NCBI GenBank assembly: GCA_037974665.1
Contig: CM075773.1
Coordinates: forward strand, 31,444,853-31,508,852
Reading direction: 5' to 3'
From: Ehretia macrophylla
Taxonomy: Eukaryota > Streptophyta > Magnoliopsida > Boraginales > Ehretiaceae
DNA length: 64,000 nucleotides
Under the pieces are notes generated by a model. The model was not told the DNA's origin. It did not search any database and worked only from the letters and a program-made list of their open reading frames with translations. A program made the translations under genes and the position numbers. Positions 1-10,756 of this stretch are shown here, one piece after another (the stretch's first letter is position 1; each line of letters begins with the position of its first letter).

Positions 1-3000
1 CCATCACATTTCTATTACCGAATCCCACGGCACCGTGGGCAAGATAACTTCAATTCACGTAGAGGCTGGGCCCGCAAACCGAGGGCGTGGGGCTTGTGAC
101 CAGGTATCCGTCGTTTGGGTGCCCATAACTTTTGATCCGTAAGGAGTTACGCGGCGCACAGTATACCGTTGAAAAGTTCTCCGAAAGCTCTACGACAGGG
201 GCACCAAGCATGCTCGGCTACACATATTTTTGGAGCCCAAAATCAAAAATTTTCATCAGTTTCGGGACACTTTTCGTCTTTTGCGCTATTTTTTCATCCC
301 GGATCGTATGTCTTAAGTTGCGAAAAGGACGACAGCCTAATCCATTACATTTCTATTATCGAATCCCACGGAACCATGGGCAAGACAACTTCAATTCACG
401 TAGAGGCTGGGCCCGCAAACAGAGGGCGTGGGGCTTATGATCAGGTATCCGTCGCTCTGGTGCCCATAACTTTCGATCCATAAGGAGTTATGCGGCGCAT
501 AGCATACCGTTGGGAAGCTCTCCAAGAGCTCTACGACTGGGGGACCAAGCCTGCTCAGCTACGCGTGTTTTCATAGCCCAAAATTGAACATTTTCATAAG
601 TTTCAGGACATTTTTCTTCTCTTGTGCTATTTTTCCGTCCCGGATCGTTCATCGTGACCGGCGAATAGGACGACAAACTAATCCATCACATTTCTATTAA
701 CGAATCCTATGGCACCTTGGGCAAGACAACTTCACTTCACGTATAGGCTGGGCCTGCAAACAAAGGGTGTGGGGCTTGTGACCAGGTATCCGTTGCTCCG
801 GAGCCAATACATTTTGAACCGTAAGGAGTTACGCGGCGCATAGCATACCGTTGGAAAGCTCTCCAAGAGATCTACGACTGGGGGACCAAGCCTGCTCGGC
901 TACACCTGTTTTCATAGCCCAAAATTGAACATTTTCATAAGGGACACTTTTCTCCTTTTGTGCGGTTTTTTCATCCCGGATCATACGTCGCGAGCCGCAA
1001 AAAGGACGACAACCTAATCTATCACATTTCTTTTACCGAATCACATGGTACCTTGGGCAAGACAACTTCACTTCATGTAGAGGTTGGGCCCGCAAATAGA
1101 GGGCGAGGGGCTTGTGACCAGGTATCTGTCGCTACGATGCCAATAACTTTTGAATCGTAAGAAGTTACGCGGCGCACAGCATACCGTTGGAAAGCTCTCT
1201 AAGAGTTCTACGATGGGGGCACCTATCCTGCTAAGTTGCACCTATTTTCAGAGCCCAAAATCAAACATTTTCATAAGTTTTGGGACACTTTTCTTCCTTT
1301 TCGCTATTTTCCGTCCCGGATCGTACGTCGTGAGCCGCCAAAAGGACGACAACCTAATCCATCACATTTCTGTTACCGAATCCCATAGCACCTTGGGCAA
1401 GACAACTTCACTTCACGTAGAGGCTGGGCCCGCAAACATAAGGCGTGGGGCTTGTGACCAAGTATCCGTCTCTCCGGTGCTGATAACTTTTGATCCGTAA
1501 GGAGTTACGCGGCGCACAGCATACCGTTGAAAGCTATCTGAGAGATCTACGACGGGGGCGCCGAGCTTGCTCGGTTGCGCCTGTTTTCGGAGCCCAAAAT
1601 CGAACGTTTTCATCAGTTACAGGACATTTTTCTTCTTTTGGGCAATTTTTCCATCCTGGATCGTATGTCATGAGCCGCAAAAAGGACGACAACCTAATCC
1701 ATCACATTTCTATTCCTGAATCCCACGGCACCGGTGGCAAGACAACTTCAATTCACATAGAGGCTGGGCCTACAAACTAATGGCGTGGGGCTTGTGACCA
1801 GGTATTCGTCGCTCTAGTACCCATAACTTTTGATCCGTAAGGAGTTACGCGGTGCACAGTATACCGTTGGAAAGTTCTCCTAGAGTTTTACGACAGGGGC
1901 ACCAAGCATGCTCGGCTGCACCTATTTTCGGAGCCGAAAAAAAAAATTTCATCAGTTTCGGGACACTTTTCTTCTTTTGTGCTATTTTTCCGTCCGGGAT
2001 CATTCATCGTAAGCCGCGAAAAGGATGACAACCTAATCCATCACATTTCTATTACCGAATCACAAGACAACTTCACTACACGTAGAGGCTGGGCCCGGAA
2101 ACCAAGGGCGTGGTGCTTGTGACTAGGTATCCGTCTCTCCGGCGCCCATAACTTTTGATCTGTAAAGAGTTACGCAGTGCACAACATATAGTTGGAAAGC
2201 TCTCTGAGAGCTGTACGATGGGGGCACCCAGCCTGCTAGGCTACACCTATTTTTGGAGCCCAAAATTGAACATTTTCATAAGTTTTGGGACACTTTTCTT
2301 CTTTTACGCTGTTTTTTCATCCCGGATCGTACGTCGTGAGCCGCGAAACCGACGCCAACCTAATCCATCCCATTTATATTACCGAATCACACGGCACCTT
2401 AGGCAAGACACCTTCACTTCATGTAGAGCCTAGGCCCGCAAACACAGGGCGTGGGGCTTGTGTCCAGGTATCCGTCGCTCCGAAGCCCATAACTTTTGAT
2501 CCGTAAGGAGTTACGCGGCGCACATGATACCGTTGGAAAGCTCTCCGAGAGCTCTACGACGGGGGTACCCAGCTTGCTGGGCTGTGCCTATTTTCAGATC
2601 CCAAAATTGAACGTTTTCATCAGTTTTGGAAAAATTTTCTTCTTTTGCGTAGTTTATCCGTCCCGGATCGTACGTCACGAGCTGCAAAAAGGAAGACAAC
2701 CTGGTCTATCACTTTTCTATTACCGAATCGCTCGGCACCGTGGGCAAGACAACTTCACTTCACGTAGAGGTTGGGCCCACAAATAGAGGGCGTGGGGCTT
2801 GTGGCCAGGTATCCGTCACTCCAGTGCCCATAACTTTTTATCTGTAAGGAGTTACGCGGTGCACAGTATATCATTGGAAAGCTCTACAAGAGCTCTACGA
2901 TGGGGGCATGAAACATGCTCGATTGCGCCTATTTTTGGGGCCCTAAATCAAAATTTTTCGTCAGTTTCGGGACACTTTTCTTCTTTTGTACTGTTTTTCC

Positions 3001-3609
3001 GTCCCAGATCGTTCGTCGTGAGCCGCGAAAAGGATGACAACCTAATCCATCACATTTCTATTACCGAATCATATGGCACCTTGGGCAAGACAACTTCCCT
3101 TCACGTAGAGGCTGGGCCCGCAAACAGAGGGCATAGGGCTCGTGACCATGTATCTGTCGCTGCAGTACCCATAACTTTTGATCCGTAAAGAGTCACGCGG
3201 TGCACAGCATACCGTTGGAAAGCTCTTTGAGAGCTCTACAATGAAGGCACCCAGCCTGCTAGGTTGCACCTATATTCGGAGCCCAAAATTGAACATTTTC
3301 ATAAGTTTTGGGACACTTTTCTTCTTTTACGCTATTTTTTCATCCCGGATCGTACGTCATGAGCCGCGAAAAAGACGACAACCTAATCCATCACATTTCT
3401 ATTACAGAATCACATGGCACCTTAGGCAAGACAACTTCACTTCACGTAGAGGCTAGGCCCGCAAACAGAGGGTGTGGGGCTTGTGACCAGGTATTCGTCG
3501 CTCCGGTGCCCATAACTTTTGATCCGTAAGGAGTTACGCGGCGCACAACATACCGTTGGAAAGCTCTCCGAGGGCTCTACGACAGGGTCAGCAAAGCCTG
3601 CTCGGCTGT
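1..3609 (+). repeat. 341-bp satellite, array 1 (about 10.6 monomers)
   Basis: This is a head-to-tail tandem repeat. Using the motif GATCCGTAAGGAG (with variants) as phase marker, monomers start at 134, 475, 816, 1152, 1492, 1832, 2157, 2498, 2839, 3180 and 3521. The usual spacing is 340-341 bp, with a 325-bp and a 336-bp monomer. Each monomer holds a conserved dyad (AGCTCTC-N-GAGAGCT), a T/C-rich run near CTTTTCTTCTTTTGCGC, a CpG-rich stretch near CGGATCGTACGTCGTGAG, and a GGGCCCGCAAAC segment. Monomers differ by scattered, mostly C/T and G/A changes. The array is cut at its right end by a retrotransposon LTR and runs off the left end of the window. A length near twice a nucleosome repeat is typical of plant centromeric satellites. 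The open frames here are not supported as genes. Confidence 0.95.
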
Positions 3610-3960
3610 TGTGAGGCCCGACCTTGATTTGCATGCGATGCCTCGTTTCGTGTGCCCTAACCTAGATTTGCGTGCCTTGACCTAGGTTTAAGAGTCATGT
3701 TTCATTTTATGTGCCTTGCATTATTTTACGTGCATTCATTTAGGGTTGCGTGCATTTACTTGGGAAAATGTGCATTTGTCTCCTAGTTCGTGTCTTATCT
3801 CGTAGTGCGTACCCTAAACCTAGGAAAGCGTGTGCACATGCTAATCAAGAAAGCATCTTACACGAAGCACTAGATCATTAATTAATCCTACAAACTCCAC
3901 TAACTAATATTAAAATGCTAATTCAACTCACTAGAAGACGAAATTGCACCAAAAGCAAAA

Positions 3961-3990
3961 CATTCTTATTCTTTATTCTTTATTCTTTTT
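3961..3990 (+). repeat. Short TTATTC/TTTATTC tandem repeat within LTR 1
   Basis: The run TTCTTATTCTTTATTC and its continuation form a small variable-number repeat. The same place in LTR 2 (about 11110-11143) has one more unit, and LTR 3 (about 19480-19503) has about as many as LTR 1. It is useful for telling LTR copies apart. Confidence 0.7.
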
Positions 3991-4309
3991 GTATATTCCA
4001 AGCACATGCAATAAAATAAGCTCAACCAAAAAAAAAAAATTAAGAATTTTCCACTAGCTTGGCCGACCACATGGAGCATTTGTGCTTGCTTTGCATAATT
4101 CAAAATTAAACTTAGACAACCTATGACACTAAGCATAACAAAATAACTCCAAACCCTACCTAATGCACCAAAATCTCGACACACTCAATTGCCCATGCTA
4201 AGGTGATTCAAATTATGCTCTTGAAGACACAAAATATGAAATTTAGAAGCTCAAGGCCGACACATGCCCACAAAAAGTATCAAACTATTCAAAGCATCTC
4301 ATTTTTCTT

Positions 4310-4348
4310 TCTCTCATTCACTCTCTCATTTCCTCTCTCTCTCTCTCG
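4310..4348 (+). repeat. Pyrimidine/(CT)n microsatellite in LTR 1
   Basis: A stretch rich in TCTCTC ends just before CGGCC. It recurs at the matching place in LTR 2 (about 11459-11498) and LTR 3 (about 19818-19862) with different (CT) counts, and as its reverse complement in the inverted solo LTR (about 35875-35940). CT-rich tracts can lie near plant promoters, but I see no direct evidence for a transcription start. Confidence 0.75.
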
Positions 4349-4827
4349 GCCATGGCTACAGTTATAGACTCCATAGCTTAAGCCCATCATCCTAAGGTTC
4401 ATCAAGTCATTCAAGCCACTAAGGAACTCGACCAAGCAAAGCTAGGAGCAAAGAAACATGCATGCAAGCTCTTAGAACACTCATTCGGCCCTTAGGTATG
4501 TTTGATAGCTCCTATTTCATTTTCTTTTGTTCTAGCCACTTGCACATACTAAGAACATGGTTACTAAGCTAGGAATTAGAGAATCTCAAGTTATCTCTCA
4601 GCCAAGCAAGGAGAAAAGTCGACCTTGTGCATCATCAAGAGCTTTGTGCATCTTCATTTTTGTCTTGCTAAGGTGAGGGCTAAAACTCCTTTGAAAAGCT
4701 TTCAAAAACCACATGCATGCCCTTAAATTTCTATGTTTACCTCTGTACTTGTGATATATGTGTGTACATGAGCTTTGGTAAACATGCATGGCATGATATT
4801 TGGCTAGAATGTGAAGATAAGTGAAAT

Positions 4828-5236
4828 CGCGTAAATGACAGCCTTCTGACTTGTTGGAGCGAAGTGAATTTTACCAGGTAAATGATGTTGAAAATGCGTG
4901 AAAATTGGTAGGTGACAAGTTTGGCCAGTTCTGAGAATTTTTTGTAGAAATAGGCCAAATCCAATTTTGAGTCTAAGGTCCCCAAAATGGTGAAACATCG
5001 AAAGGTGTCCAAATCTGGAGAATCTGAGAAAATGAAGAAGGTTTTGGCAGATTTACTGTCCTTGTAGAACGAATCAGTTTTGACTTAGTAAATGATATCC
5101 AAAATACATGAAATTTGGTTCGTTGCTATATTTTTTAGTTCTGGAGATTTTTTACAGAAATAGACTAAGGCTAAATCGGACCCTAAGGTCCTAAAAAATG
5201 ACAAGTATTGAAATGTGTACAAATCTGGACAATTTT
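4828..5236 (+). repeat. Imperfect direct duplication inside the LTR (about 210-bp offset)
   Basis: Two adjacent segments, about 4828-5026 and 5040-5236, share an ordered set of landmarks: a GTAAATGAT box, an AGTTCTG(A/G)GA box, AGAAATAG(G/A)C, CTAAGGTCC and finally CAAATCTGGA. The last landmark recurs with an offset of 210 bases (5011 and 5221). The same pair is present in LTR 2 (near 12161 and 12371) and in the solo LTRs, so the duplication predates their insertions. Confidence 0.75.
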
Positions 5237-7155
5237 GCGTAATCTCACGGTTTTGGCTATAACTCTTGAACCCGAACTCCAAATGATGCGAGGTTTGTTT
5301 CTGGATTTAGTTAACTCCTTAAGATTTAATTTGAAATTTTGTTCACTAGAATTGGATATTGTTTGCTTGTCTCAATGATTGTTAGAAAATAGACCATTGC
5401 ACTGAGGTTTTCATCTAGTGACATGCTTTGAAAATTATTGTAACTTCTCTTGTTGTATTAAATGCTTGGGATTGTGGCACCTGGATGTTGTGTGGAGTGT
5501 TTTGTATGCTTGTGGGTGTTTTAATTAATCGATGCATGGTTTGAGTTTAATTACGTGACAACTTGGGGCTTATTTGCACGGGTGAGCATGAATTGAAACC
5601 CTTGTGACTAGGAAAACTCGCTAAGTGTTGATCCTATGGATATCGTGTTTAATTATGTGATTAGTAGGCTTCCCGTAATTGCCCTTATACCCCTAAATGT
5701 GATTCCGATGATTACATGTTGACAAGTAGACCTTTTTTGCACCCGGTCCCACGTAGACGTCGTTACATGTTGTATAATCTTATTATTTGACTGTGTGAAC
5801 CCCGAAATAAGTTACATGACTTGATTCACTTGTATTACATAGCTGTCTGTTTAATATTCATATAACTCCATGCGTTTTACAAGTGAAATTACCTGTCATA
5901 GCATGCCTTGCGTGTTTACTTGTCAACGTACGATCTTATAACTGCTCGGAGGTAACCTACTTTGTTGTCCTCCTATTGTGATATGTTAAATATTATAAAT
6001 GTGCATTGCATACAAGGTTGCAACCTTTCATTGTGGCATGGTAGCATTTCACGCACGCCAGGCGGCATCGGACTTGCCGGTGATACCGTGACTACTATGG
6101 TCCAATTCCCTCTCTCGCTTGGCATTCCACCCTCGGAGGGTTGGGTCATATATTTTCGGGGTACATCTGGAGTACACCCAAATAGGAGCGATAAGTGGAT
6201 TATTGAAGTTGGCTGTAATAATCGTATCGAAATCGATATTGAGAGCAAATGCTCACCGTATCCTTGAAATGATTGGTAATTGTATCTGTTGCTCAATTTG
6301 ATTCTTGTACTTGCATACCTTATTACTTGTAATACGTGACATGTTTTATAAAAAAAGGTGCTTTTCATAAGTTAACCGGAAAAAGAGTTTCAAAACGTAT
6401 TTCTCGTTCCCTCTCGCTGAGTTTATAAGGACTCACCCTCTTTTATCATCTCAAGTGAAGGAGACCAGGAACAGGTACCCGAGGACAACGTTCCTATTGA
6501 TGACTCCTTGGAATGTTTGCTTGCCCTACTTGCCTTACTTGACTATGGCTATTTTGTGAACGATGTGTTGCTTAAAGACCATTTCTTATGTGGCTTGCTG
6601 TTGTATTGTAAATGACCCCCGTTGTAATTTGGGGTCAAATTTTGGTTTGTACTGATCATTACTAGATAGACACGCTTATGGTCATTTTTGCTATCGCTAC
6701 TGGTTAGTATCTATCGCAGGCTTATGAAGTATCAGGTAAAGGATTAAGTAAAATGAATCTATCCAATCTTAAGCAGGAGCCCATTGGTAGGCTAAGATCA
6801 ACAGGTACTTTTGTAACAAGGATTAACAAACAAATGATATATAGTATCATGCTAGGTTGTTAGTCAAACTAGACTTCGAGATAACTAGTAGCCACCCGAT
6901 TGGTGATAAATAATAATCTTAGTTGGAAATGAATTTGAGATTGAAAGTTTTGCGGCGTTTAGAGAATTAGGTCAAATTAAAGAGCCCAATTACAACCGTT
7001 ATGCTGCCAGTTTCTCAGAGAATTTGTGGAGTCTAGGCTAAACATTAAGTGTTAAACCTTCATGAATGATTAAGTACGTGAAATGACTTGAATGTTTAGA
7101 TCACTCCTTAGTCTAACCTCAATAGGTCAGGTTGGGGCATGACACCTTAGAGAAA

Positions 7156-7167
7156 TGGTATCAGAGC
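7156..7167 (+). other. Primer-binding site, copy 1 (tRNA-Met type)
   Basis: TGGTATCAGAGC lies 11 bases after the end of LTR 1. It is complementary to the 3' end of plant initiator tRNA-Met, the usual primer of Ty3/gypsy chromoviruses. Confidence 0.9.
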
Positions 7168-7199
7168 TTAGATTGCTTAAGCCATGTTTAACTCTCGGA

Positions 7200-10100
7200 C
7201 CATGAGTAGAAGCAGAGACGAATTGAGGAATTCATGCACTTGAACCAGGGTAACATGACGGTGGCCTAGTATGAGGCTCATTTTGACCGACTGTCCCGCT
7301 ATGCCCAATACATGGTCAGTACCCCTGAGGCGAAAATGTAGAAATTTATGAATGGGTTGAGGCCAGAAATTATGGACCAGTTGGCTTCGCATGACTTCAC
7401 TACCTATTATGCTCTCCTTGCGGCTGCCTACCGAGTTGAGAAGAGGAAACTTGATAGAGCCGGTTCGAGCCAGTCGAACAAGAAACCATATCAGCCTCTA
7501 GGTCAACAAAGGAAATTCCAGACTCAGAGTTGCAGTCAAAGCCAGAGCCAGAACATACCAGTTAATAACCGTGGCCCGACTAAAGCACCATCAGCCTCTT
7601 CTACCCACGGATCCATAGGTAGTTCACCTACTACTCAGACTGTTACCTGTTCTTACTGTAACAGGAAGGGTCACACCGAGGCCCAGTGTTGGAAAAAATC
7701 GGGACGATGCGTAGGGTGTGGCAGTGATCAACACCAGGTCAAGGATTGTCCTAAATGGCAAGAGGGACAAAATCAGATTAAACCAGCTGGTAGAGGCAAG
7801 ACCCCAGTTCCTAGAGTTCAGGCCCGAGCTTATGCTATTGAGTGTGAGGAGCTTCCTGAGGAGACCGCTGTTGTTGAAGGTACATTCTTGATACTGAATC
7901 AATCTGTTAGGGTGCTAATTGATCCAGGTGCTACTCATTCATTTATTACTCCCTTATGTATACAACGTGTGAAACTATGAGTTGTATGTTTGCTATAAGA
8001 ACTGAAGGACCAATTGCAAGGATTGTTGAATAAGGGGTTTGTTCAACCCAGTTCTTCTCCGTGGGGAGCGCCAGTCCTATTTGTAAAGAAGAAAGACGAA
8101 ACGTTAAGGTTATGCATTGAATACCGAGGATTGACCCAAGTGACCGTCAACAATAAATCCCCACTTCCACTGATCGAGGAGTTGTTTGATCAACGTCAGG
8201 GAGCTAAAGTGTATTCAAAGCTCGACTTGAGGCAAGGGTACTATCAGTTGCGGATCAAAAAGGAGGATGTACCTAAAACGGCTTTCAGGACGAGATATTG
8301 GCATTATGAATATGTGGTGATGCCATTTGGGCTAACTAACGCCCCTGCAGCTTTTATGGAGTTGATGCACAGGGTGTTTCAACCCTACTTGGACCAATTT
8401 GTGGGGATCTTTATTGATGATATTTTGGTCTACTCGAAATCCGAGGCTGAGGATGAACAACATCTGCGATTGGTATTGGATCAATTGTATGCAAAGTTTA
8501 GCAAATGCGAATTTTGGTTGCAGCAGATTGCATTTTTGGGGCACATTATACCCCAAGAGGGAATAGCAGTGGATCCAGCAAAGATAGAAGCAGTGATGTC
8601 TTGGAAGAAGCCGTAAAACGTTATGAAAGTTCGGAGTTTTCTTGGTCTAGCCGGCTATTATCGGAGGTTCGTGAAGGATTTCTCAAAGATTGCAGGACCG
8701 CTTATAAAGCTCACTCAAAAGAAAACGATGTTTGTATGGGATAGCAAGTGTGAGAACAGCTTCCAAGAATTGAAGAAAAGATTGACTACCGCACCTGTTC
8801 TTGCGTTGTCTGAAGGGAGTCAAGGCTTCGTAATCTATAGCGATGCTTCAAAGGAAGGACTGGGTTGTGTGTTGATGCAAAATGATAGAGTGATTGCGTA
8901 TGCCTCTAGGAAACCGAAACCATATGAATTGAACTACCCGACGCATGATTTAGAGTTAGCGGCTATTGTGTTTGCAGTCAAGAAATGGATGCACTATCTA
9001 TGGGGTAACAAGTTCGAGGTGTTTACTAATCACAAGAGCTTGAAATACTTGTTCTCACAAAAAAAGTTGAACATGAGGCAAAGACTGTGGATAGAGCTTT
9101 TGGATGATTATAACTGCACAATCAATTATGTGCTCGGTAAAGCAAATGTAGTTGCAGATGCCTTAAGTCGGAAAGGGAGCATGGCAAAACTAGAAGTTAA
9201 AGTGCAGGAGTTGTTAGAGGAAGCATTTTTGTGGAAACCACAATTGACTCAAAAAGGGTTACTATTTGCCACTACACAAGTTCAATCGACCTTGTTGTCT
9301 GAATTACGAAAGGCTCAACAGTAGGACCAACAGTTTCAGAAGATTAAAGAAAGCAACACAGATTTCAAGTTTCATGATGATTGTATTTGGAGGTTTAGGA
9401 ATCGGATTTGTGTTCCTAATGAGCCAGAGCTGAAAAAGAAGATTCTTGAAGAAGCCAATAATTCAAGATATACTATTCACCACGGCGGAACAAAGATGTA
9501 CCAGGATTTGAAGCAACAATATTGGTGGAATAACATGAAGAGAGAGATTGCAGTGTTTGTGGCACGATGTTTGACTTGCCAGAGAGTCAAAGTAGAACAT
9601 CAACGACCAGCAAGTTTACTTCAGCCATTGGAAATTCCTCAATGGAAATGGGAACATATAACTATGGACTTTGTCATGGACCTACCCAGGTCACAAAAGG
9701 GTCATGACACCGTTTTGGTCATAGTAGATAGATTGACCAAGTCAGTGCACTTCTTACCGATGAACAAGAAGGATAGTCCTGAGAAATTGGGAGATATGTA
9801 TGTGGCGGATATTGTAAGGTTGCACGGTATGCCTGTGAGTATTGTGTCGGATAGGGATCCTCGTTTTACTTCGCGATTTTGAAAGAGATTGCAAGAAGCT
9901 TTACGAACGAAGTTGAGTTTCAGCACGGCTTATCACCCTCAGACTGATGGACAATCTGAGAGAACTATTCAGATTCTGGAGGATATGTTGAGGGCATGTG
10001 TTTTAGATTTCGGAAAAGGTTTGGAGAAATATCTATATCTAGCGAAGTTCGCTTATAATAACAGTTATCAGACCACTATCGAGATGGCCCCATTTGAGGC

Positions 10101-10716
10101 ATTGTATGGACGTAAGTGTCGATCCACAATTTACTGGGATGAAGTAGGTAAGACGAAGACTTTTGACCCGACCCTTCTACCTGAACCTATGAAGACTGTT
10201 GATAATATCCACCTCATCCGACAATGGATGCTTACTGCCCAAAGCAAGCAGAAAAGTTATGCAGACCGAAGGAGACGGAGTCTAGAGTTTGAGGTCGGCG
10301 ACAAGGTGTTCTTAAAGATATCACCTCGGACGGGACTGATTGAACACAGCAAGGGTAGAAAGTTGAGCCCGAGGTTTGTAGGACCATTTGAGATAATTGA
10401 TAAGGTTGGCAAATTGGCGTATCGCTTGGAACTAACCCAAAACCTCTCCAATATTCACGATGTCTTTCATGTTTCAATGCTACGAAAGTATCACCCTGAT
10501 CCATCACATATCTTGGAGCCAAAGCCGTTGCAGCTTCGGGAGAACTTGTCTTATGAAGAGAAGCCCATTCGGATCCTAGACCAACAAGATCGGGAGTTGC
10601 GCAACAAATCTATACCGATGGTGAAAGTGTTGTGGGATCACCATGGAGTTGAAGAAGCAACGTGGGAAAGGCGAGACCAGATGAAGACACAGTGTCCAAT
10701 ATTATTTCAAAGGTAA
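7200..10716 (+). pseudogene. Gag-pol remains of chromovirus copy 1 (broken)
   Basis: The parts recognised by eye, in order, are: the C-terminal part of gag; two zinc-knuckle-like Cys clusters (about 7645-7755, CSYCNRKGH); an aspartic-protease start (about 7900-7980, ATHSFI); reverse transcriptase (about 8014-8610, including the [10 protein letters not shown] box); RNase H (about 8820-9170, [10 protein letters not shown]); integrase with an HHCC-like segment (about 9480-9590) and core (about 9650-10150, HITMDF); and a chromodomain-like C terminus (about 10560-10716). The internal region is about 3.6 kb against 4.8 kb in copy 2, so this is a shortened derivative. It carries several breaks (order of half a dozen) and cannot be active on its own. 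Family placement rests on domain order and the C-terminal motif. Confidence 0.88.
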
Positions 10717-10743
10717 TATTGAATTTTGGGACGAAATTCATTT

Positions 10744-10756
10744 AAGGAGGGGAGGA
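10744..10756 (+). other. Polypurine tract, copy 1
   Basis: AAGGAGGGGAGGA directly precedes LTR 2, the expected position for plus-strand priming in an LTR retrotransposon. Confidence 0.88.

Larger units (their letters stand above)
3610..7144 (+). repeat. LTR 1 of the tandem chromovirus complex (subfamily A)
   Basis: This is a 3,535-bp LTR with TG...CA ends, entering the satellite at ...GGCTGT. It contains a TTATTC-type short repeat near 3965-3990, a pyrimidine microsatellite near 4310-4348 and an internal direct duplication (4828-5236). Its right end is followed by an 11-base spacer and the primer-binding site. It matches LTR 2 (10757) and LTR 3 (19124) over its whole length. Differences from them are mainly transitions, denser in the first few hundred bases. 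Confidence 0.93.

Noticed and set aside
180-200. CGTTGGAAA in the satellite, shared with the core of the mammalian CENP-B box.
   Set aside because: The required flanking TTCG and CGGG positions do not match (ACCG and GCTC here), so it does not meet the box definition. A nine-base overlap is expected by chance in 341 bp of repeat with this composition.
5962-6267. An open frame of about 100 codons in the LTRs (also near 13132 and 21489), readable on both strands.
   Set aside because: It lies within the LTR, is open on both strands in the same place and has no recognisable domain. The LTR explains the sequence conservation among copies.
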